The notes under the pieces: model-generated
The model's database searches: none
Told to the model about the DNA's origin: nothing
What the model saw: only the letters and a program-made list of their open reading frames with translations
Position numbers and translations under genes: made by a program
Shown here: in pieces, positions 23,414 through 35,610 of the stretch
Layout: the number at the start of each line of letters is the position of its first letter
Numbering within the stretch: the first letter of the stretch is position 1
Assembly: GCA_963555705.1 (NCBI GenBank)
Contig: OY743172.1
Coordinates: forward strand, 26,597,446 to 26,661,445
From: Ligustrum vulgare
Taxonomy: Eukaryota; Streptophyta; Magnoliopsida; Lamiales; Oleaceae
Direction of reading: 5' to 3'
DNA: 64,000 nucleotides

Positions 23414-24240
23414 TTAGCAACATCTCCTGCTCTTCATCAAGTTCAACAAAGTTGGCTCCTTTTTCCCAAAGAGGACACTCTTATTGGATTGGTGGCACTT
23501 GTAGAATTCTACAATTTCCTTGTTAAATGGTTGTCTCCCTCTACCTCTTCCTTGACCTCGAATTGCACTTCGACCTCTTCCTCTGCCGCCAAACCTTTCT
23601 TCATGTGAAATCTTCAAAGCCTGCTCATCTCCTCCATTATAAGAATTCATGCTATGCTCATGAACCAACAAACTGCTTTGTAACTCATCAATTGATAGCT
23701 CATTCAAATCATTGCACTCCTCCACCGAGCATACCACATAATCAAATTTGGATGTCATCGAACGCAATATCTTCTCAATAATCACAACCTACTCCATCTT
23801 TTCTCCATGAGTTTTCATAGTGTCCGAGCAAAGTACTCATCCACCTTTTCTCCTTCTCTCATTTGCAGGATTTCAAAATCCCTCCTCAATCTCTGCAGTT
23901 GAGCTCTCTTTACTCTTGTTGTTCCCTGGTATTTCTGCTTCATTGAATCCCAAGTACTCTTCGAAGTCTCTTTAGAGAGATTGGTCTCCATGATTGTTCG
24001 ATCTATTGCTTGGAAAAGGTAATTCTTTACCTTTAAATCCTTCAAGCGTTGGTCTTCAATGGTTTTCCTCTGCGCCTTTGTTGGCTCCGTTCTTTCTGGT
24101 ATCGTGAGGATTCTTGTCTCCACCAATGGCCAATACTCCTTTGATCGGTGGAAGTTCTCCATAAGCATTATCCAATGGTCATAAAAACCATCGAACTTAG
24201 GAATTGAAGGTTGCACAAAACTCCCTCCTTCTGTTGCCAT
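23414..24240 (-). pseudogene. copia gag
   Basis: It begins MATEGGSFVQPSIPKFDG about 100 bases after the 5' LTR, a start common to plant copia gags. It continues with WDSMKQKYQGTTRVKRAQLQ and LRRDFEILQMREGEKVDEYF (UBN2 domain). A frameshift near 23800 leads to a second open piece with MTSKFDYVVCSVEECNDLNE and an RGRGR-rich basic stretch. The zinc knuckle is degenerate (YKCHQSNK). In the family it forms the particle that packages element RNA. Confidence 0.9.
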
Positions 24241-24324
24241 CTCAGTTCTCTCAACCTCACTTTCTGTTTCACTCTCGTGTTAGAGAACTGAAGTTTCTAA
24301 ATTCTCCCTGCCAGACCCTTTTTA

Positions 24325-24340
24325 GCTGGCTCTGATACCA
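24325..24340 (-). other. Primer-binding site, initiator Met-tRNA
   Basis: TGGTATCAGAGCCAGC reads on the minus strand three bases after the 5' LTR, complementary to the 3' end of initiator tRNA-Met. Confidence 0.93.
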
Positions 24341-24343
24341 CTT

Positions 24344-24615
24344 TGTTGGAATGACTATTATAATATACACAACAATTGAAGTTAGAAGCTTCTATCTTAT
24401 GGAATAAATAAACTTGTGGCTTTATAAGCCTTACAAAATAGGAAAGAGATCAAATAAAAACCACGTTTACATGGCCTAATTACGTGGTAAAGTTGTTTAG
24501 AATAATTCAATACCTATCCAAAGTCCTATTAATCAAGACCTTATTAACAGAAAACACAAAACAAATTGTTCCAAGTCCCAAAGACTTAGTCAGCAAGTAC
24601 TTCAAAGCTCCAACA
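24344..24615 (-). repeat. 5' LTR of the 4.7-kb copia element
   Basis: It has the same length and termini as the other LTR. It would carry the promoter that drives minus-strand transcription. Confidence 0.93.
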
Positions 24616-24620
24616 GTCAT

Positions 24621-26671
24621 ACTCACACACGCAGACACCCAAACACCCAAACATGTATATATTGATTCTATGTATGTACATATATGCATATGCTACTTGT
24701 GTGTAAAGTTCAGATTTTTAGATTTATCAGTGATTTCGGATCTTTAATGGTTAAAATTCAGTTTTGGGATAATGTGTGTGTGTGTGTAGATTTCAGATTT
24801 CAAAAAAAAATGATAGGTTTTGTGGATTAGTTAACAATTTGGTATAAATGATGATTTACAATATTATATTTTCAGATTTGATTTTCATAGGTTTAGATAG
24901 TTCAATTGAAACTTTTAATTTAAATTTCAAATTATAAGTGTTTATTTCCAACTTTGGAAATTAAGATCTTAAGGTTATGTTTGATTTGAGAGTTATTTGA
25001 CAACCGTATTTGAGAATTTTTAGATTTGTTATCGTTATGAAATTTTGTTTGAGTTATGTAAATTTGATTTTTGAATTAAATGATAAGAAAACATTTTTAT
25101 GTGTATTGAAATTTGAATTGTTCATCAAATATGGTGCAATATGTGTTGGACATAGTTTAAGGCCACATTTGAATCAAATAAAAGTTTTAACCTTGGTTAG
25201 GAGTTTAAAATGTGTTTTAGAACTAAAAGTTATATGTTGTTAATGAAAGGAAATAATTGGGACATTTGGCACATTGATATCGGGGGCAACCAAGACTTCC
25301 ACGTACAATTTAAGTAAAGTAAATACTAAGGATTTCTAGTAAGTAAACTTCCCCTATTTACATTAAAGTAGAAAGTTAATGTGGAATTAATGTGCTTAAA
25401 TGATTTCATGCTAATTACCTAATATTGATGCTTTTGGTTTACGATATGCAAGTATGTGTATTTAAGGAAATGTTCAAGTATGTACGTTATCATGTCATTG
25501 TATCATCAAGCATGCATTGACATCGAAATTGGGAAGTCAAATGTTTTTAAATGAAAAAAATGTGTCAAGGTACAAGTTTGTTCAAAAGTTATGTACCCCA
25601 TGTTTTTAAGAAAGTATGAGTATATTTCTATATCATGAAAGATGCGAGTGGGAAATGGGGCGTAGGGAACCGGCGTACTCGAAAGTAATGAGTCGCTTTA
25701 AGGTGGAATAAAGTGAATGAGCCGCTTTGCGGTGGAATAAATGTTAACCGCTCTGTGATTTTACCAATAAATGTGATCTGGTTTCAAATAGAAATTTCGA
25801 ATTGTTATCTGATTGATTAGAAGATACATCAAGTGAGCTCACGATGGAAATAAAGTAAAATTTTTGAAATGTTGAAGTGAAAGTTTAAAAGTTCTGAAAA
25901 GTAAAGTAAATGGGGATACATGTTTCGAGTTATTTAAAGCATTTCATGTCATAAGTATGCATCACTTGCACGAAGTTTGCTTACTGAGCTTTAGTTCACC
26001 CCCATCCCTCCCCAATATTTCAGATGATGAAAGTTAAATGATATGAGGAGAGTATTTGGTGGCAGACTTAGACAGTACCCGCTTTCATTTTTAAAAAAAA
26101 ATAAAGTTAAATTAAAAATTACCTAAGTTTCTCATTAATTATTTTTCATTCTTCCATTATTGATAATTGTTTGGTTGAAATTAGCTTTGAATAAGTAATG
26201 ATATCGTATTAGAGATTAAACTACCCCTTATTTCATTTGTTAAAGTTTATTGATTTGAAATTATTATGTTGAGGAGTTTGAGATTAATTGAAATGGTTTT
26301 GGTGATGTTGGTTATTGAATGAGTGGGATATATGTTTTAAAATTGTTATGATGTCCCTCTACAGATTAGCTAAGTCCAATTTATAGGGGGAATTCCGTCG
26401 AAATTTCTTTAGAATATTTCAATAGAAAATGAAAGTTTTAGAGTTTAAAAATGTTTTATTTCCGCATATAAATTGAAAGGAAGTTAACACATCTAGATTT
26501 GAGATTTTAAACTAAGAGTATTACATAAGGTATATGTAATTATACATTTTTTGTAATAAATTGTCTTTCTTCGTTTTTCATTTTTAATTAAATATTCATT
26601 TCATATCTTAACATATAAATTCGATATATGTGAGTAACAAATGATCGTGCATCACATGAGTGTAACACTAG
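24621..26671 (+). other. Non-coding AT-rich DNA ending in a Helitron-type 3' terminus
   Basis: The copia target sequence continues (CA-rich, then AT-rich). About 25685-25760 holds a short repeat built on CGCTTT..GGTGGAATAAA. I recognise no coding frame. At 26647-26671 the sequence GTGCATCACATGAGTGTAACACTAG followed by T is a decayed copy of the Helitron end at 14206-14234, so some of this region probably lies inside a Helitron whose 5' end I could not place. Confidence 0.4.
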
Positions 26672-26849
26672 TTACCTAAATTGGTAGGGGACTATTTCCA
26701 ACCACATTAATTAATATTTCTTAATCTATATGAAAATTGGTATGGGACTATTTTCACAGGACGGAGGTAATAATAATTGCATTAAAAAAACATAAGCTTA
26801 TATTTATATAATTTTTGCAATGTCAATTTCATCTTGATATTCATTATTC

Positions 26850-27567
26850 AAAATATCGTGTACCGTACATTCTACAAAATTTTACAAACCATATTATTAA
26901 ATGACGGATCTCAACAGGGACACATTATTTCAAATAATGAGGTTTAAATAGTAAATTTTTCAGAATGTTATTTTAAAAGTAGAGAATTTTTTTTAGTTTA
27001 TTTGTAGATTATTTTAGTAGTAAAATGTGGCAGAAAATGAGTTTTAAAAAAATGATGTTTTGAATAAGTGGAAAGAAAATGTGTGGTTAAAAAGTATTTC
27101 GAAAAATTATGTTGCTTATAAATTGATTTATAAATTGTAATGACTGCATTAAAAAATATAAGCTTAGATTTATCTAATTTATGCAATGTCTATTTCATTT
27201 TGATATTTATTATTTAAAATATCATTTACCACACATTCTATAAAAATTCACAAACCATATTTTTTGAAATGACGGGTCTCAAAAGGGGGGCTAATAATAA
27301 CACGATACATTGTTTCAAATAATGAAATTTGGAATAATAATTTTTTTTTTCAGAATGTAAGGTTAAAAGTAGAATTTTTTTAAAAATTTATTTGTAAATT
27401 ATTTTATTGGTAAATGTGGCATGAAATGAGTTTTGAAAAAATGATGTTTTGAATAAGTGGAGAGAAAATGCGTGGTTAGAAATTGGAGAGAAATGTGTGT
27501 GGTTGAAAAATAGTTTGAAAAATTATGTTGTTTATAAATTAATTTATAAATTGTAATAATTGTATTA
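26850..27567 (+). repeat. Two more copies of the AT-rich dispersed repeat family
   Basis: 26860-27120 and 27190-27545 each carry CATATT..AAATGACGG.TCTCAA, CAGAATGT, AAAGTAGA and GAATAAGTGG.AAGAAAATG in the same order as the copy at 15640-16085. Each ends with TTATAAATT.ATTTATAAATTGTAAT. The family has no coding capacity and its class is unknown. Confidence 0.6.
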
Positions 27568-27576
27568 AAAAATAAA

Positions 27577-28026
27577 GGGTAATTATATTAACAACACATT
27601 TTTTGTTAAGTGCACCAAAATTTAATTGCAATAATAATCCTTGATTTTTATTAATTTTTACATTTATACCTCTTAACTTTTTTATCTTATTTTTATCCTC
27701 AATTCCTATTAACTAGTACAGTTTATCACGTTAATAATGGCTAAAGAATTTTTTAAGAGTGATTTCTTTTAATTTACCTCTCTTATATTTAAATAAGCAA
27801 GATAAACAATAATTGCAAGAATTTAAAAAATATTTTTTCAATGTAATAGAATATCAAAAATAAAATTGTCAATAGAGATAAGATATATTGATTAATTATT
27901 AATAATAAAAATAAGAATACAAAAAAATAAAAATGAAAGAATAATTGTCAAAATAAGCAAAATAATAGGGACATTTATTGCAATTAAAATGTGGTTTCAT
28001 TAACAATAATTGTAGTATAATTTCCC
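27577..28026. mobile_element. Mutator-like MITE, 450 bp
   Basis: Inverted terminal regions start GGGTAATTATATTAACAAC on the left and, reverse-complemented, GGGAAATTATACTACAATT on the right. They share about 55 imperfect bases, including TTTAATTGCAATA. Nine-base flanks AAAAATAAA (27568-27576) and AAAAACAAA (28027-28035) match at eight positions, as expected of Mutator-type target duplications. It is inserted in the dispersed repeat family described above. Confidence 0.72.
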
Positions 28027-28035
28027 AAAAACAAA

Positions 28036-28518
28036 AGCTTATATTTATCTAATTAATGCAATGTTTATTTAATCTTGATAATCATTATTCAAAATATCAT
28101 TTTTTTTAAAAAAAAATAAAATCATTTTCTGCTCATTTTATACCAATAAAATAATTTACACATAAACTAAAAAGAATTGTCTACTTTTAACCTTACATTC
28201 TAAAAAAATTACTATTAAAAACCTAATTATTTAAAATAATGTATCGTGTTATTATTAGCCCTTGATTAAGGCCCATCATTTAAAATAATTTAATTTGTAA
28301 CATTTTTGGAGAACATATATTAAAATGTAGAATTTTTTGAATTTACGTAGACTAGAAATTATTATGACAATATTACAGAAAGATCAAATTACAAAAATAT
28401 ACAAAAAATGAAAAAATAAATAAATAAAGAATGAAAACAAAAGGAAAAAAAATGGTGCCGCTGTTGTTTAGCGATTGACACCAAGCAATTATGAGAACAG
28501 GATTGTATGTGTGTGTGT
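28036..28518. repeat. AT-rich DNA with an inverted copy of the dispersed repeat
   Basis: 28110-28265 is the reverse complement of the family core (TCATTTTATACCAATAAAATAA, CTACTTTTAACCTTACATTCT, ATAATGTATCGTGTTATTATTAG). The rest has no gene. Confidence 0.5.
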
Positions 28519-28773
28519 GTACTATGGAAAGCGAAAAATTGTTCGGTTAAACTTTCTATTCAAATGTATTATTTTTATATTTGTAAATTATTGTTATCTT
28601 GGAATTTATAATTTTCTATTATATTATCAATATTTCTTGAATTCAAATAATATTTCGAATTAAGTATATTATTTAGATTTAAGTATAAAAATATATAATT
28701 AAATACACGTTTATAATTATTGTAATTGATATTTTTGAAAGAAATTTCGAGAAAATGTTATATACAGAGGCAA

Positions 28774-28821
<48 letters not shown>

Positions 28822-29125
28822 GCCGTATTGAATCCGTGTAGATAATATTTTCAGTATAATTCTTTTTTTTTGAGAAATTATATGTTATTTATACTATGAA
28901 AAGCGAATAATTGTTCGGTTAAACTTTCTGTGCAAATTTATTATTTTTATATTTGTAAATTATTGTTCTCTTGAAATTTATAATTTTCTATTATATTATC
29001 AATAAATAATATTTCGATTTAAGTATAAAAAAATATAATTAAATACAAGTTTATAATTATTGTAATCGATATTTTTGAAAGAAATTTCCAGAAAATGTTA
29101 TATATGAGAGGCAAATTTTATATAT
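28519..29125 (+). repeat. Tandem duplication of an AT-rich segment
   Basis: A segment of about 240 bases at 28519-28779 (marks GCGAAAAATTGTTCGGTTAA and GATATTTTTGAAAGAAATTTC) recurs at 28887-29125 with about 10 percent change and one 40-base deletion. A (TA)n run at 28777-28818 separates the copies. Confidence 0.8.
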
Positions 29126-29776
29126 TTTAAATCATTCTTAATTTTAATAGTTGCGTAAATGTTATATGGTATACAATTTTCAGTATAATTTTTTAAATCC
29201 AACATTGGGTGTTGTCATATCATGTTAATTGCTAGATCTACGTAATTATTATTTTTGACTATTTGACTTTATAAGTAAAAAAAATATAATTTTATTGGTT
29301 AAATACAAATATTTGTGGGTTTCAGTTAAGCACGTATTTATAATCGTTGTGATTGATATTTTTAAATGAAAGTTGGAAAAACTTAAATACGAGAAGAGAA
29401 TGCAAAAATCAGGAGAAATATATGGATGTCTTCCACAAATTTATAATTGTACCATAATATTTCATCAAACATGATATACCATTAAATAAACTACTAAATT
29501 TGTATGTTCTTTAAAATTAATAATAGCTCATAAAAATTATTGAAATTAACAGTCATGTATTACTTAAATATATAAATGACTTACTATTCAAAGAAACTAT
29601 TATGATTTGAATTAGTTATATTATTTATTAAATTTTAATAGTTATTGTGATATAATATTATTTTTCATGCATTTTGAATTTGTGTTAATTATGTATAAGT
29701 ATTAAAGTTTTACAAATACTTATCGAAATTGGTATTTTTGAATAACTTCCTTTGCATCGCATGGGAGAAATACTAG
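29126..29776 (+). other. AT-rich DNA ending in a Helitron-type 3' terminus
   Basis: At 29750-29776, CCTTTGCATCGCATGGGAGAAATACTAG followed by T resembles the hairpin-plus-CTAG Helitron ends at 14234 and 26671. The matching 5' end was not found and there is no coding frame. Confidence 0.4.
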
Positions 29777-29977
29777 TTATTATGTTGTAAAATCGATTTG
29801 CTCAGGAAAATCGAGAAGAGAATACAAGTAAAAGAAGAAAAGTTGTTAAAGTATTGAAACAAAAAAGTCTCTAATGGATTTTTATTTTTTATTGCTAAAA
29901 TTTTATTTTTAAAATGAATAATTTATAAGTAAATATTATTTATGATTCTTAAGAAAATATTAGACCTTTTTATATGC

Positions 29978-30720
29978 ATTTGTCTTATTTTGACGGTCAT
30001 GTGATTTTAAAAATGTATGTTTGTATTTTATAATGAGCTTCTCGAAGTGATACATTAAAAACTTGATTTTGTCTAGAGTGCATATGTTAAAAATGAAATG
30101 AAATAAAACTAGACTCGTGAAAAAAATGGAATTTATATTGTGAACGGATCATTTTCAACGATTAGAACTTTTGTTATGATTGATGGTTTTGTAATTCGAA
30201 AATAATGTGGTAAATTATTGTGTGAGGACTTCACATTACATATAAACAATCAAAAGTAACATTTTATCAAATTATGATCCATTGGCTGTAATATAATTTC
30301 GAAGACGAATTTGAAGATTTTTGCAAGCTCTTTTCAATTTTTTCTAAAGTACGCATGATTTTGAAAAATTGACAAATTTAACACGTAAAAGAAAAATCGA
30401 AAAAAATGATTTTTAATGACCGATGACTACAATGATTTTAAAAAAGTGAGTAGTCATTTTTGGATACGCATTCGCCTTATTTTGAAAGTAGTCATATGAT
30501 TTTGAAAATGCAAGTTTATAATTTTTTAGAGCTTTTTGAAGTGGTATATTAAAATTTTAGTTTTGTTTAAATTCTATATGTCGAAATGAGACGAAAGTTG
30601 ACTCGTGAAAAAATGAAAATACATTTTTAAAGGACCAATTTCAATAGTGAACTTTTATTATGGTTGATAGTTTTGTAATTCAAAAATAATATGGTAAAGT
30701 ACTGTGTGAAAACTTTACAA
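29978..30720 (+). repeat. Diverged direct repeat, period about 486 bases
   Basis: 29978-30240 and 30464-30720 share, in order, CTTATTTTGA, CATATGATTTT, GAGCTT.TCGAAGTG, GACTCGTGAAAAAAATG and GATGGTTTTGTAATTCGAAAATAAT. Divergence is perhaps 20 percent. The repeat is not related to anything I recognise. Confidence 0.6.
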
Positions 30721-31019
30721 TAATATCAGGATCTTACTATTATGGCTTTATTTTAGCCACAAGTCAATCAAACTTAAAGAATAAAAAAATGAAAAAAAAA
30801 ATAAATAAACAAAGAAACGTTAAATGACAAAATAAGGGACGATCAAGTATGATGAGATCCGAGAAAATCAAACATCGATGCACGTGTCGGTGGGACCTAT
30901 GATGAGATCCGATTCCAAAGAGGTTCAAGAGTCGGAGCTAAATAACGTGAATAAGTCAAGAAAAGAAATCAAGAATCAAGTTAGAGCTAAAGACAAGAAA
31001 TTGGTTGAGAGTTTGGACT

Positions 31020-31195
31020 CAGCCAATTTCAGTCGACCGAAAATACTTCCGGTCGACCGAAACTTTGCAGGACTTTTGGAGGCAGCCTTAGTCGAGTTCG
31101 GCTGATCAACGTTCGATCGAAACTGTCATTTGGGTCGACCATTTGATTGACCGAAATTGGTTTGGTCGACCGTGTCAGTCGACCAAAAGTCCCCG
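31020..31195 (+). repeat. Clustered GGTCGACCGAAA-type motifs in the gypsy LTR
   Basis: Variants of GTCGACCGAAA occur at least five times in both orientations (for example 31032, 31051, 31131 and 31169). Much weaker counterparts lie at 35519-35640 in the second copy. The CG-containing palindrome GTCGAC is unusually frequent for such AT-rich DNA. Confidence 0.7.
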
Positions 31196-32277
31196 AATTC
31201 AAATTTCGGGGTTTTTCATGCAATTTCTCAAACTTTCTTCTTTCCTTATTTTTTGTACAATAAATTACATTTGCTTTCAAACCCTAGGATTAACTTGAAT
31301 GTTCATTGTGCTTGGTCTTGAAGACTCCTTTGGGTGAGGTAAACCCTAGTTCTTTATCTTGTAATCTCTTAGAAATTTCTTCAACTAATCTTGAGTACTA
31401 TTATTCTTGTGTTGTTGTTGATTTTTCCACCGCTTTGAAATTTGTTTTATCTTTATCTATTGGGATAGGTTATTTAACATTTGAATTTTGGGTAGGATAA
31501 ACTTAGGTCAATGTGTTTTATTACTTATTTTACCATTTTAGTTTTTAGTTTTTTTTTTTTTGTTTTTTTTTTTTGTTTTTTTTTTGTTTTTTTGGGTTTG
31601 ATACAAAAATTGTTGTGGAAATTTTTGGTCCCAACACCAAAGGGGTTTGCATCATTTGGTATCAGAGTTTGACTCTAAAATTGGTAAACTTGTCTTTACA
31701 TTTCTTGTTGTTCTTTATATTAAAAAAAATGAAAATTACAATGTCATATTGAGCATTTATTGTTCTCAATACTTGGGTTATTATCATTGATTGCTATACT
31801 TGAGTTATTGAGCATTTATTGACATCTTGAGTTGTTGGGTTTCTTCAATCTACCACATTCAATATATTCAAAGTTATTTGGGGTTGCCTACTAAGTGTTT
31901 GTGGAATTGTTTCAAAGAGAACAACCCTAGGGGTTACTACTTTTCCAACACTATACACTTTCCTTGTTAGTAGCTTGGGTTTATCCAACCCATTGTTAAT
32001 CCTATACTCTTGAATTTTTGTCCTACCAATCAAGTTTCACCTCTTGTTATTATAGCAAGCACATAAATTCCACTTGCTATAGTGTCTACTTTGCTTCTAA
32101 ATTTCCCTTGTTGTTTGTGATTTCTTTAACTTCACAAAGAATTATACTTTTTGGTTTAGTTGATTACCTTCCTTGAAGAGTTTGAAAAAGGAAACTTTGA
32201 GTGGAAAAAGGTAAGAGTGGTGAGCTCATTATCGGGTAAAAACCTAATTTGTGAGGACACTACCACACTTGCACATC

Positions 32278-34472
32278 ATGTCAAAATTCAATACTAAAAG
32301 TGGGCAAAATTCCAATACTCAAACTCATGACTCGAATGAGTTGTTGCAAAAATTTTCAACCACTATGACTAAACAAATGGAGAAGATTGGGGGAAGGTTG
32401 GAAGGGTTAGTAACAAAGGGAAGAGTACATCAACTAAGAGTGATGAAGAAAGAAGGGATGCTAGGAGAAGAGTGATGGATAAATTTGGGAATATTTTGCA
32501 TAGTGATGGGGGTAGAGAAAAAAATGGGAGAATGGGTAGAAGAAGAGAAGAATGGGTTGATAGGAGTAGATATGAAGTTGATGGAAATATTGATAGTGTG
32601 AAAATAAAAATTCCATAATCTCATCGGAGGAGTGATAGTGACTAATGAGAATGGAGAGTTGGGGAAAAATGATAGGCCACCAACATCTTTGGCCTATACT
32701 AATGAGAAGGAGAAGCATGAAGAAAACACTTTCTACACTAGGTGCCTTGTGGGGGATAAGGCATGAGACAGTCTCATTATAGATGGGGAGAGTGACACTA
32801 ATTTGGTGAGTGCTAGTAGGGTGGAAAAGTTGGGGTTACCGGTAAAGAAGCATCACAATCCTTATCATTTGCAAATGTTGAGTGACTATGGGGAGGTGAG
32901 GATAAGTGAAAACGTTCTTCTTACTTTCCACATTGGTACCTATAGTGATCAAGTACTATGTGATGTGATTCCCATGCACACTACTCACATAATTTTAGGA
33001 AGACCTTGGCAATGTGATCGAAATGTGAAATATAAAGGGAAAAATAACCAGTATAGTTTCCAACTGAATGAGAAAAATGTCGTGCTCCTATCCTTGAGTC
33101 CAGAAGAGGTTAACAAGGATCAAATGAAAATAGAAGGAGGATCACACAAAAATGCTCTTCGCATTTAAAGAATCTAACATTTCCCACTCTAGATTGGTTA
33201 CTTCCTTATTGCAGGAAATTTCCCAAAGCAACGAAGAATTTCAAGGGCATGGAAAATGGATGAAGCACATGGAGACATTTCTCTACATCAAAAACTATAA
33301 TCAAGGTAAATAAATTGTAATAGCTGATGCATTATCTAGGAGGTATGTTCTCATCACTTCTTTGGATGCAAGGTTATTGAATTTTAAATGTATGAGAGAG
33401 ATGTATGAGAAAGATGTGGGTTTTGTAAATGTATTTTTGACTTGTGAAAATGTTTTATGTGGTAAATTCTATAGGCATTATGAATTCCTATTTTGTGAAA
33501 ATAAGCTTGATGAGCCCATTTTCCCTATAAAAGAATTGCTAGTTAGGAGAGTCCATTGGGGAGTTTAAATAGAATATTTTGATGTAAAAGGGACTTTACT
33601 TCTAACCTCCCTAAGTGCTAAATCATTTTGTTTTGAACATGTTAAGGGTATGCATGCTAATAACCCAAAGTTGTTTAATATTTATGAATCACGTGGTGAG
33701 CGAAATTTTGTTGAATTCTACGAGCATGATAATTATTTGTTTTGGAGAATTAGATTGTTTAAATGTGCCATGAGGGAGTTGCTAGTTAGAGAGACACATG
33801 TGGGGTGCTTGTTAGGGCATTTTGGGATTAAGGGCACCTTAATATTATTAGGTGAACATTCTCATTGACCTCAAATGAAAATTGATGTTACACATGTTCA
33901 TATTCATAGTAAACACATCACTCGCAACGGGGCTAAATCTAAGTTTTTATCCCGAAGTTCATATTCATATTTGCACGCTCCTAGTAAACCTTGAGTTGAT
34001 AATTCTATGACTTTTATATGGGTTTACTTAGAACAAAGAAATGAAATGATACTATTTTTGTGATTGTTGGTAGAAATATTAAAATGTCACATTTGATTGC
34101 ATATCATGAAACCAACAATGCTGCAACATAGCTAATATTCTCTTGTGGGAATTAGTGTTTTTGCATGAAAGTGACCTAACAAATTGGGAAGAATGCCTAC
34201 TTTTTGTTAAATGTGCTAGCAACATAATTGATCATTCTTTTAGCAAGTTTTCTCCACTTAAGGTTGCTAATTTCTTTGACCTATTAACTCTTTTGAATTT
34301 AATGCATCTGTTTATTGATGAAAGAATTAGTTTCGTTGGAAATAAACAAGCAATGAAGGTCGAACTTCCATTTGGGGAGCACGGTGAACAATGTATTTCC
34401 AACCCAAACCAAGGTCGAGCTCAAGTCGTATTTGATCCGGACGGTTGGATATGGTTCCTTTTGAGGAGATGA
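32278..34472 (+). pseudogene. gypsy gag-protease-integrase remnant lacking RT
   Basis: Gag: MSKFNTKSGQNSNTQ at 32278, and YEVDGNIDSVKIKIP near 32570. Protease region 32770-33168: SLIIDGESDTNLVSASRVEK (catalytic DGGS-type site changed to DGES), HIGTYSDQVLCDVIPMHTTH and ILGRPWQCD. About 33170-33330 is the very end of RNase H (IVIADALSRRYVLITSLDAR). The RT and most of RNase H are deleted between about 33168 and 33200. Integrase follows: RELLVRETHVGCLLGHFGIK zinc region, decayed core (about 33990-34150), NWEECLLFVKCASN and VVFDPDGWIWFLLRR. Stops and frameshifts are many. The element cannot be autonomous. Confidence 0.85.
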
Positions 34473-34535
34473 TGGGTTCCCAAACAAATAAAATCCAAAT
34501 TGCTACACCACAGTGATAGCTCATTTCAAGTGATG

Positions 34536-35180
34536 TGATCCCGGGAGGGGGTCACGACGAACACGCGGAATTAAAGCCGGGAAAGTTCCGAATTCAGGTT
34601 GGAACGGACGGTAACACTACGACCCAAGAACCAGAGGTATATTAAACTGGAGACCCGTTACGATGCGGAAACAAGAACCATAATGGGGGAACGCCACAAA
34701 GGTTTTCCACGCCTTTGATAAGTTCAATTGGTGAACGCCACAAAGATATGATAATCTTTGATAAGTTCGAAAGTTCATTCAAGAACAATATTTGGGAGAA
34801 AAATAACTCAACACAATTTTTATTCATCAAAGTCTAATATTACATTGAATGGAAATAGAATATAAATACGCAAAACGAAATTAAACAAACCCTAACCGCT
34901 ATAGAGACACAAAAATAACCCTAAAACAATTAAAAACAAAATTTAACCTAAAAATACGCAAAAATCCTAATTTTCGTCTACATAATTAACTTGCTGTTTT
35001 GAAGCCCCGAATGATGAAATTTGGCCATAAAATCAGTCGGCTCAAGGGCTTTAGCCTATGAGTTTTGCTTAGTGGCCCATTTCTACTTGAAAAACACATA
35101 TTATGCATCTAATTCCGACATGGTTGACTGGACTGCACTTTTATTTAACTTGAATATTTCACTTTTGGTCAAGCCCACTA
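34536..35180. mobile_element. Insertion inside the gypsy pol, possible solo LTR
   Basis: Gypsy coding similarity stops at DSSFQVM (about 34534) and resumes with RIIKLL...HAYKLDLP (about 35183-35240). The 645 bases between have no pol similarity. They begin TGATCCCGGGAGG and end GCCCACTA, flanked by TGATG and TGATT. A TATA-like ATATAAATACGC lies near 34860. Size and flanks would suit a solo LTR, but the ends are not the canonical TG..CA. Confidence 0.4.
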
Positions 35181-35182
35181 TG

Positions 35183-35610
35183 ATTCGTATCATCAAGCTT
35201 TTGAGGGGAACAACAACCATGCCTACAAGCTAGACTTACCGGTAAGTATAAAATTTTAGTTACAATTTTTGTGCCTGATTTTTCTATTTTTATTGTAGGT
35301 GTCGATTCGTGATCAAATCTTTCTCGAGATAGAGGGGATGATGAGATTCGAGAAATTCAAACATCGATGCACGTATTGGTGGGACCCATGACGAGATCTT
35401 ATGCCAAAGAGGTTCAAAATTCGAGGCTAAACAATGTGAATAAGTTAAGAAAAGAAGCTAAGAATCAAGTTGGAGTCAAAGACAAGAAGTTGGTTGAGAG
35501 TTTGGACTCAGCCAATTTTGGTCGACTGAAAATACTTTCGGTAGATCGAAACTCTGCAAAACTTTTGGAGGCAGCCTCAGTCTGGTTTGGCTTATCAACG
35601 TTTGACTGAA
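35183..35610 (+). pseudogene. gypsy pol C-terminal end
   Basis: It resumes the interrupted pol: HAYKLDLP, then in the next frame GKYKILVTIFVPDFSIFIVG, a stop, SNLSRDRGDDEIREIQTSMH and VLVGPMTRS. This matches the tail of plant gypsy polyproteins that end in GPITRSRAK. It overlaps the start of the second duplicated end region. Confidence 0.75.

Larger units (their letters stand above)
19942..24615 (-). mobile_element. Ty1/copia retrotransposon, 4.7 kb, full structure but broken genes
   Basis: Two 272-bp LTRs (19942-20213 and 24344-24615) begin TGTTGGAATGACTAT and end CTCCAACA. GTCAT is duplicated at 19937-19941 and 24616-24620. Internal order on the minus strand is gag, protease, integrase, RT, RNase H, the copia order. 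By eye the LTRs differ at about nine of 272 positions, so the insertion is moderately old. Frameshifts and stops interrupt every domain. It sits in CA-rich sequence that continues on both sides. Confidence 0.95.

Noticed and set aside
35238..35300. GTAAGT ... TTGTAG pattern that looks like an intron in the gypsy pol end
   Set aside because: Read in the neighbouring frame the segment encodes the expected pol tail (GKYK..FIVG), so it is coding sequence with a frameshift.
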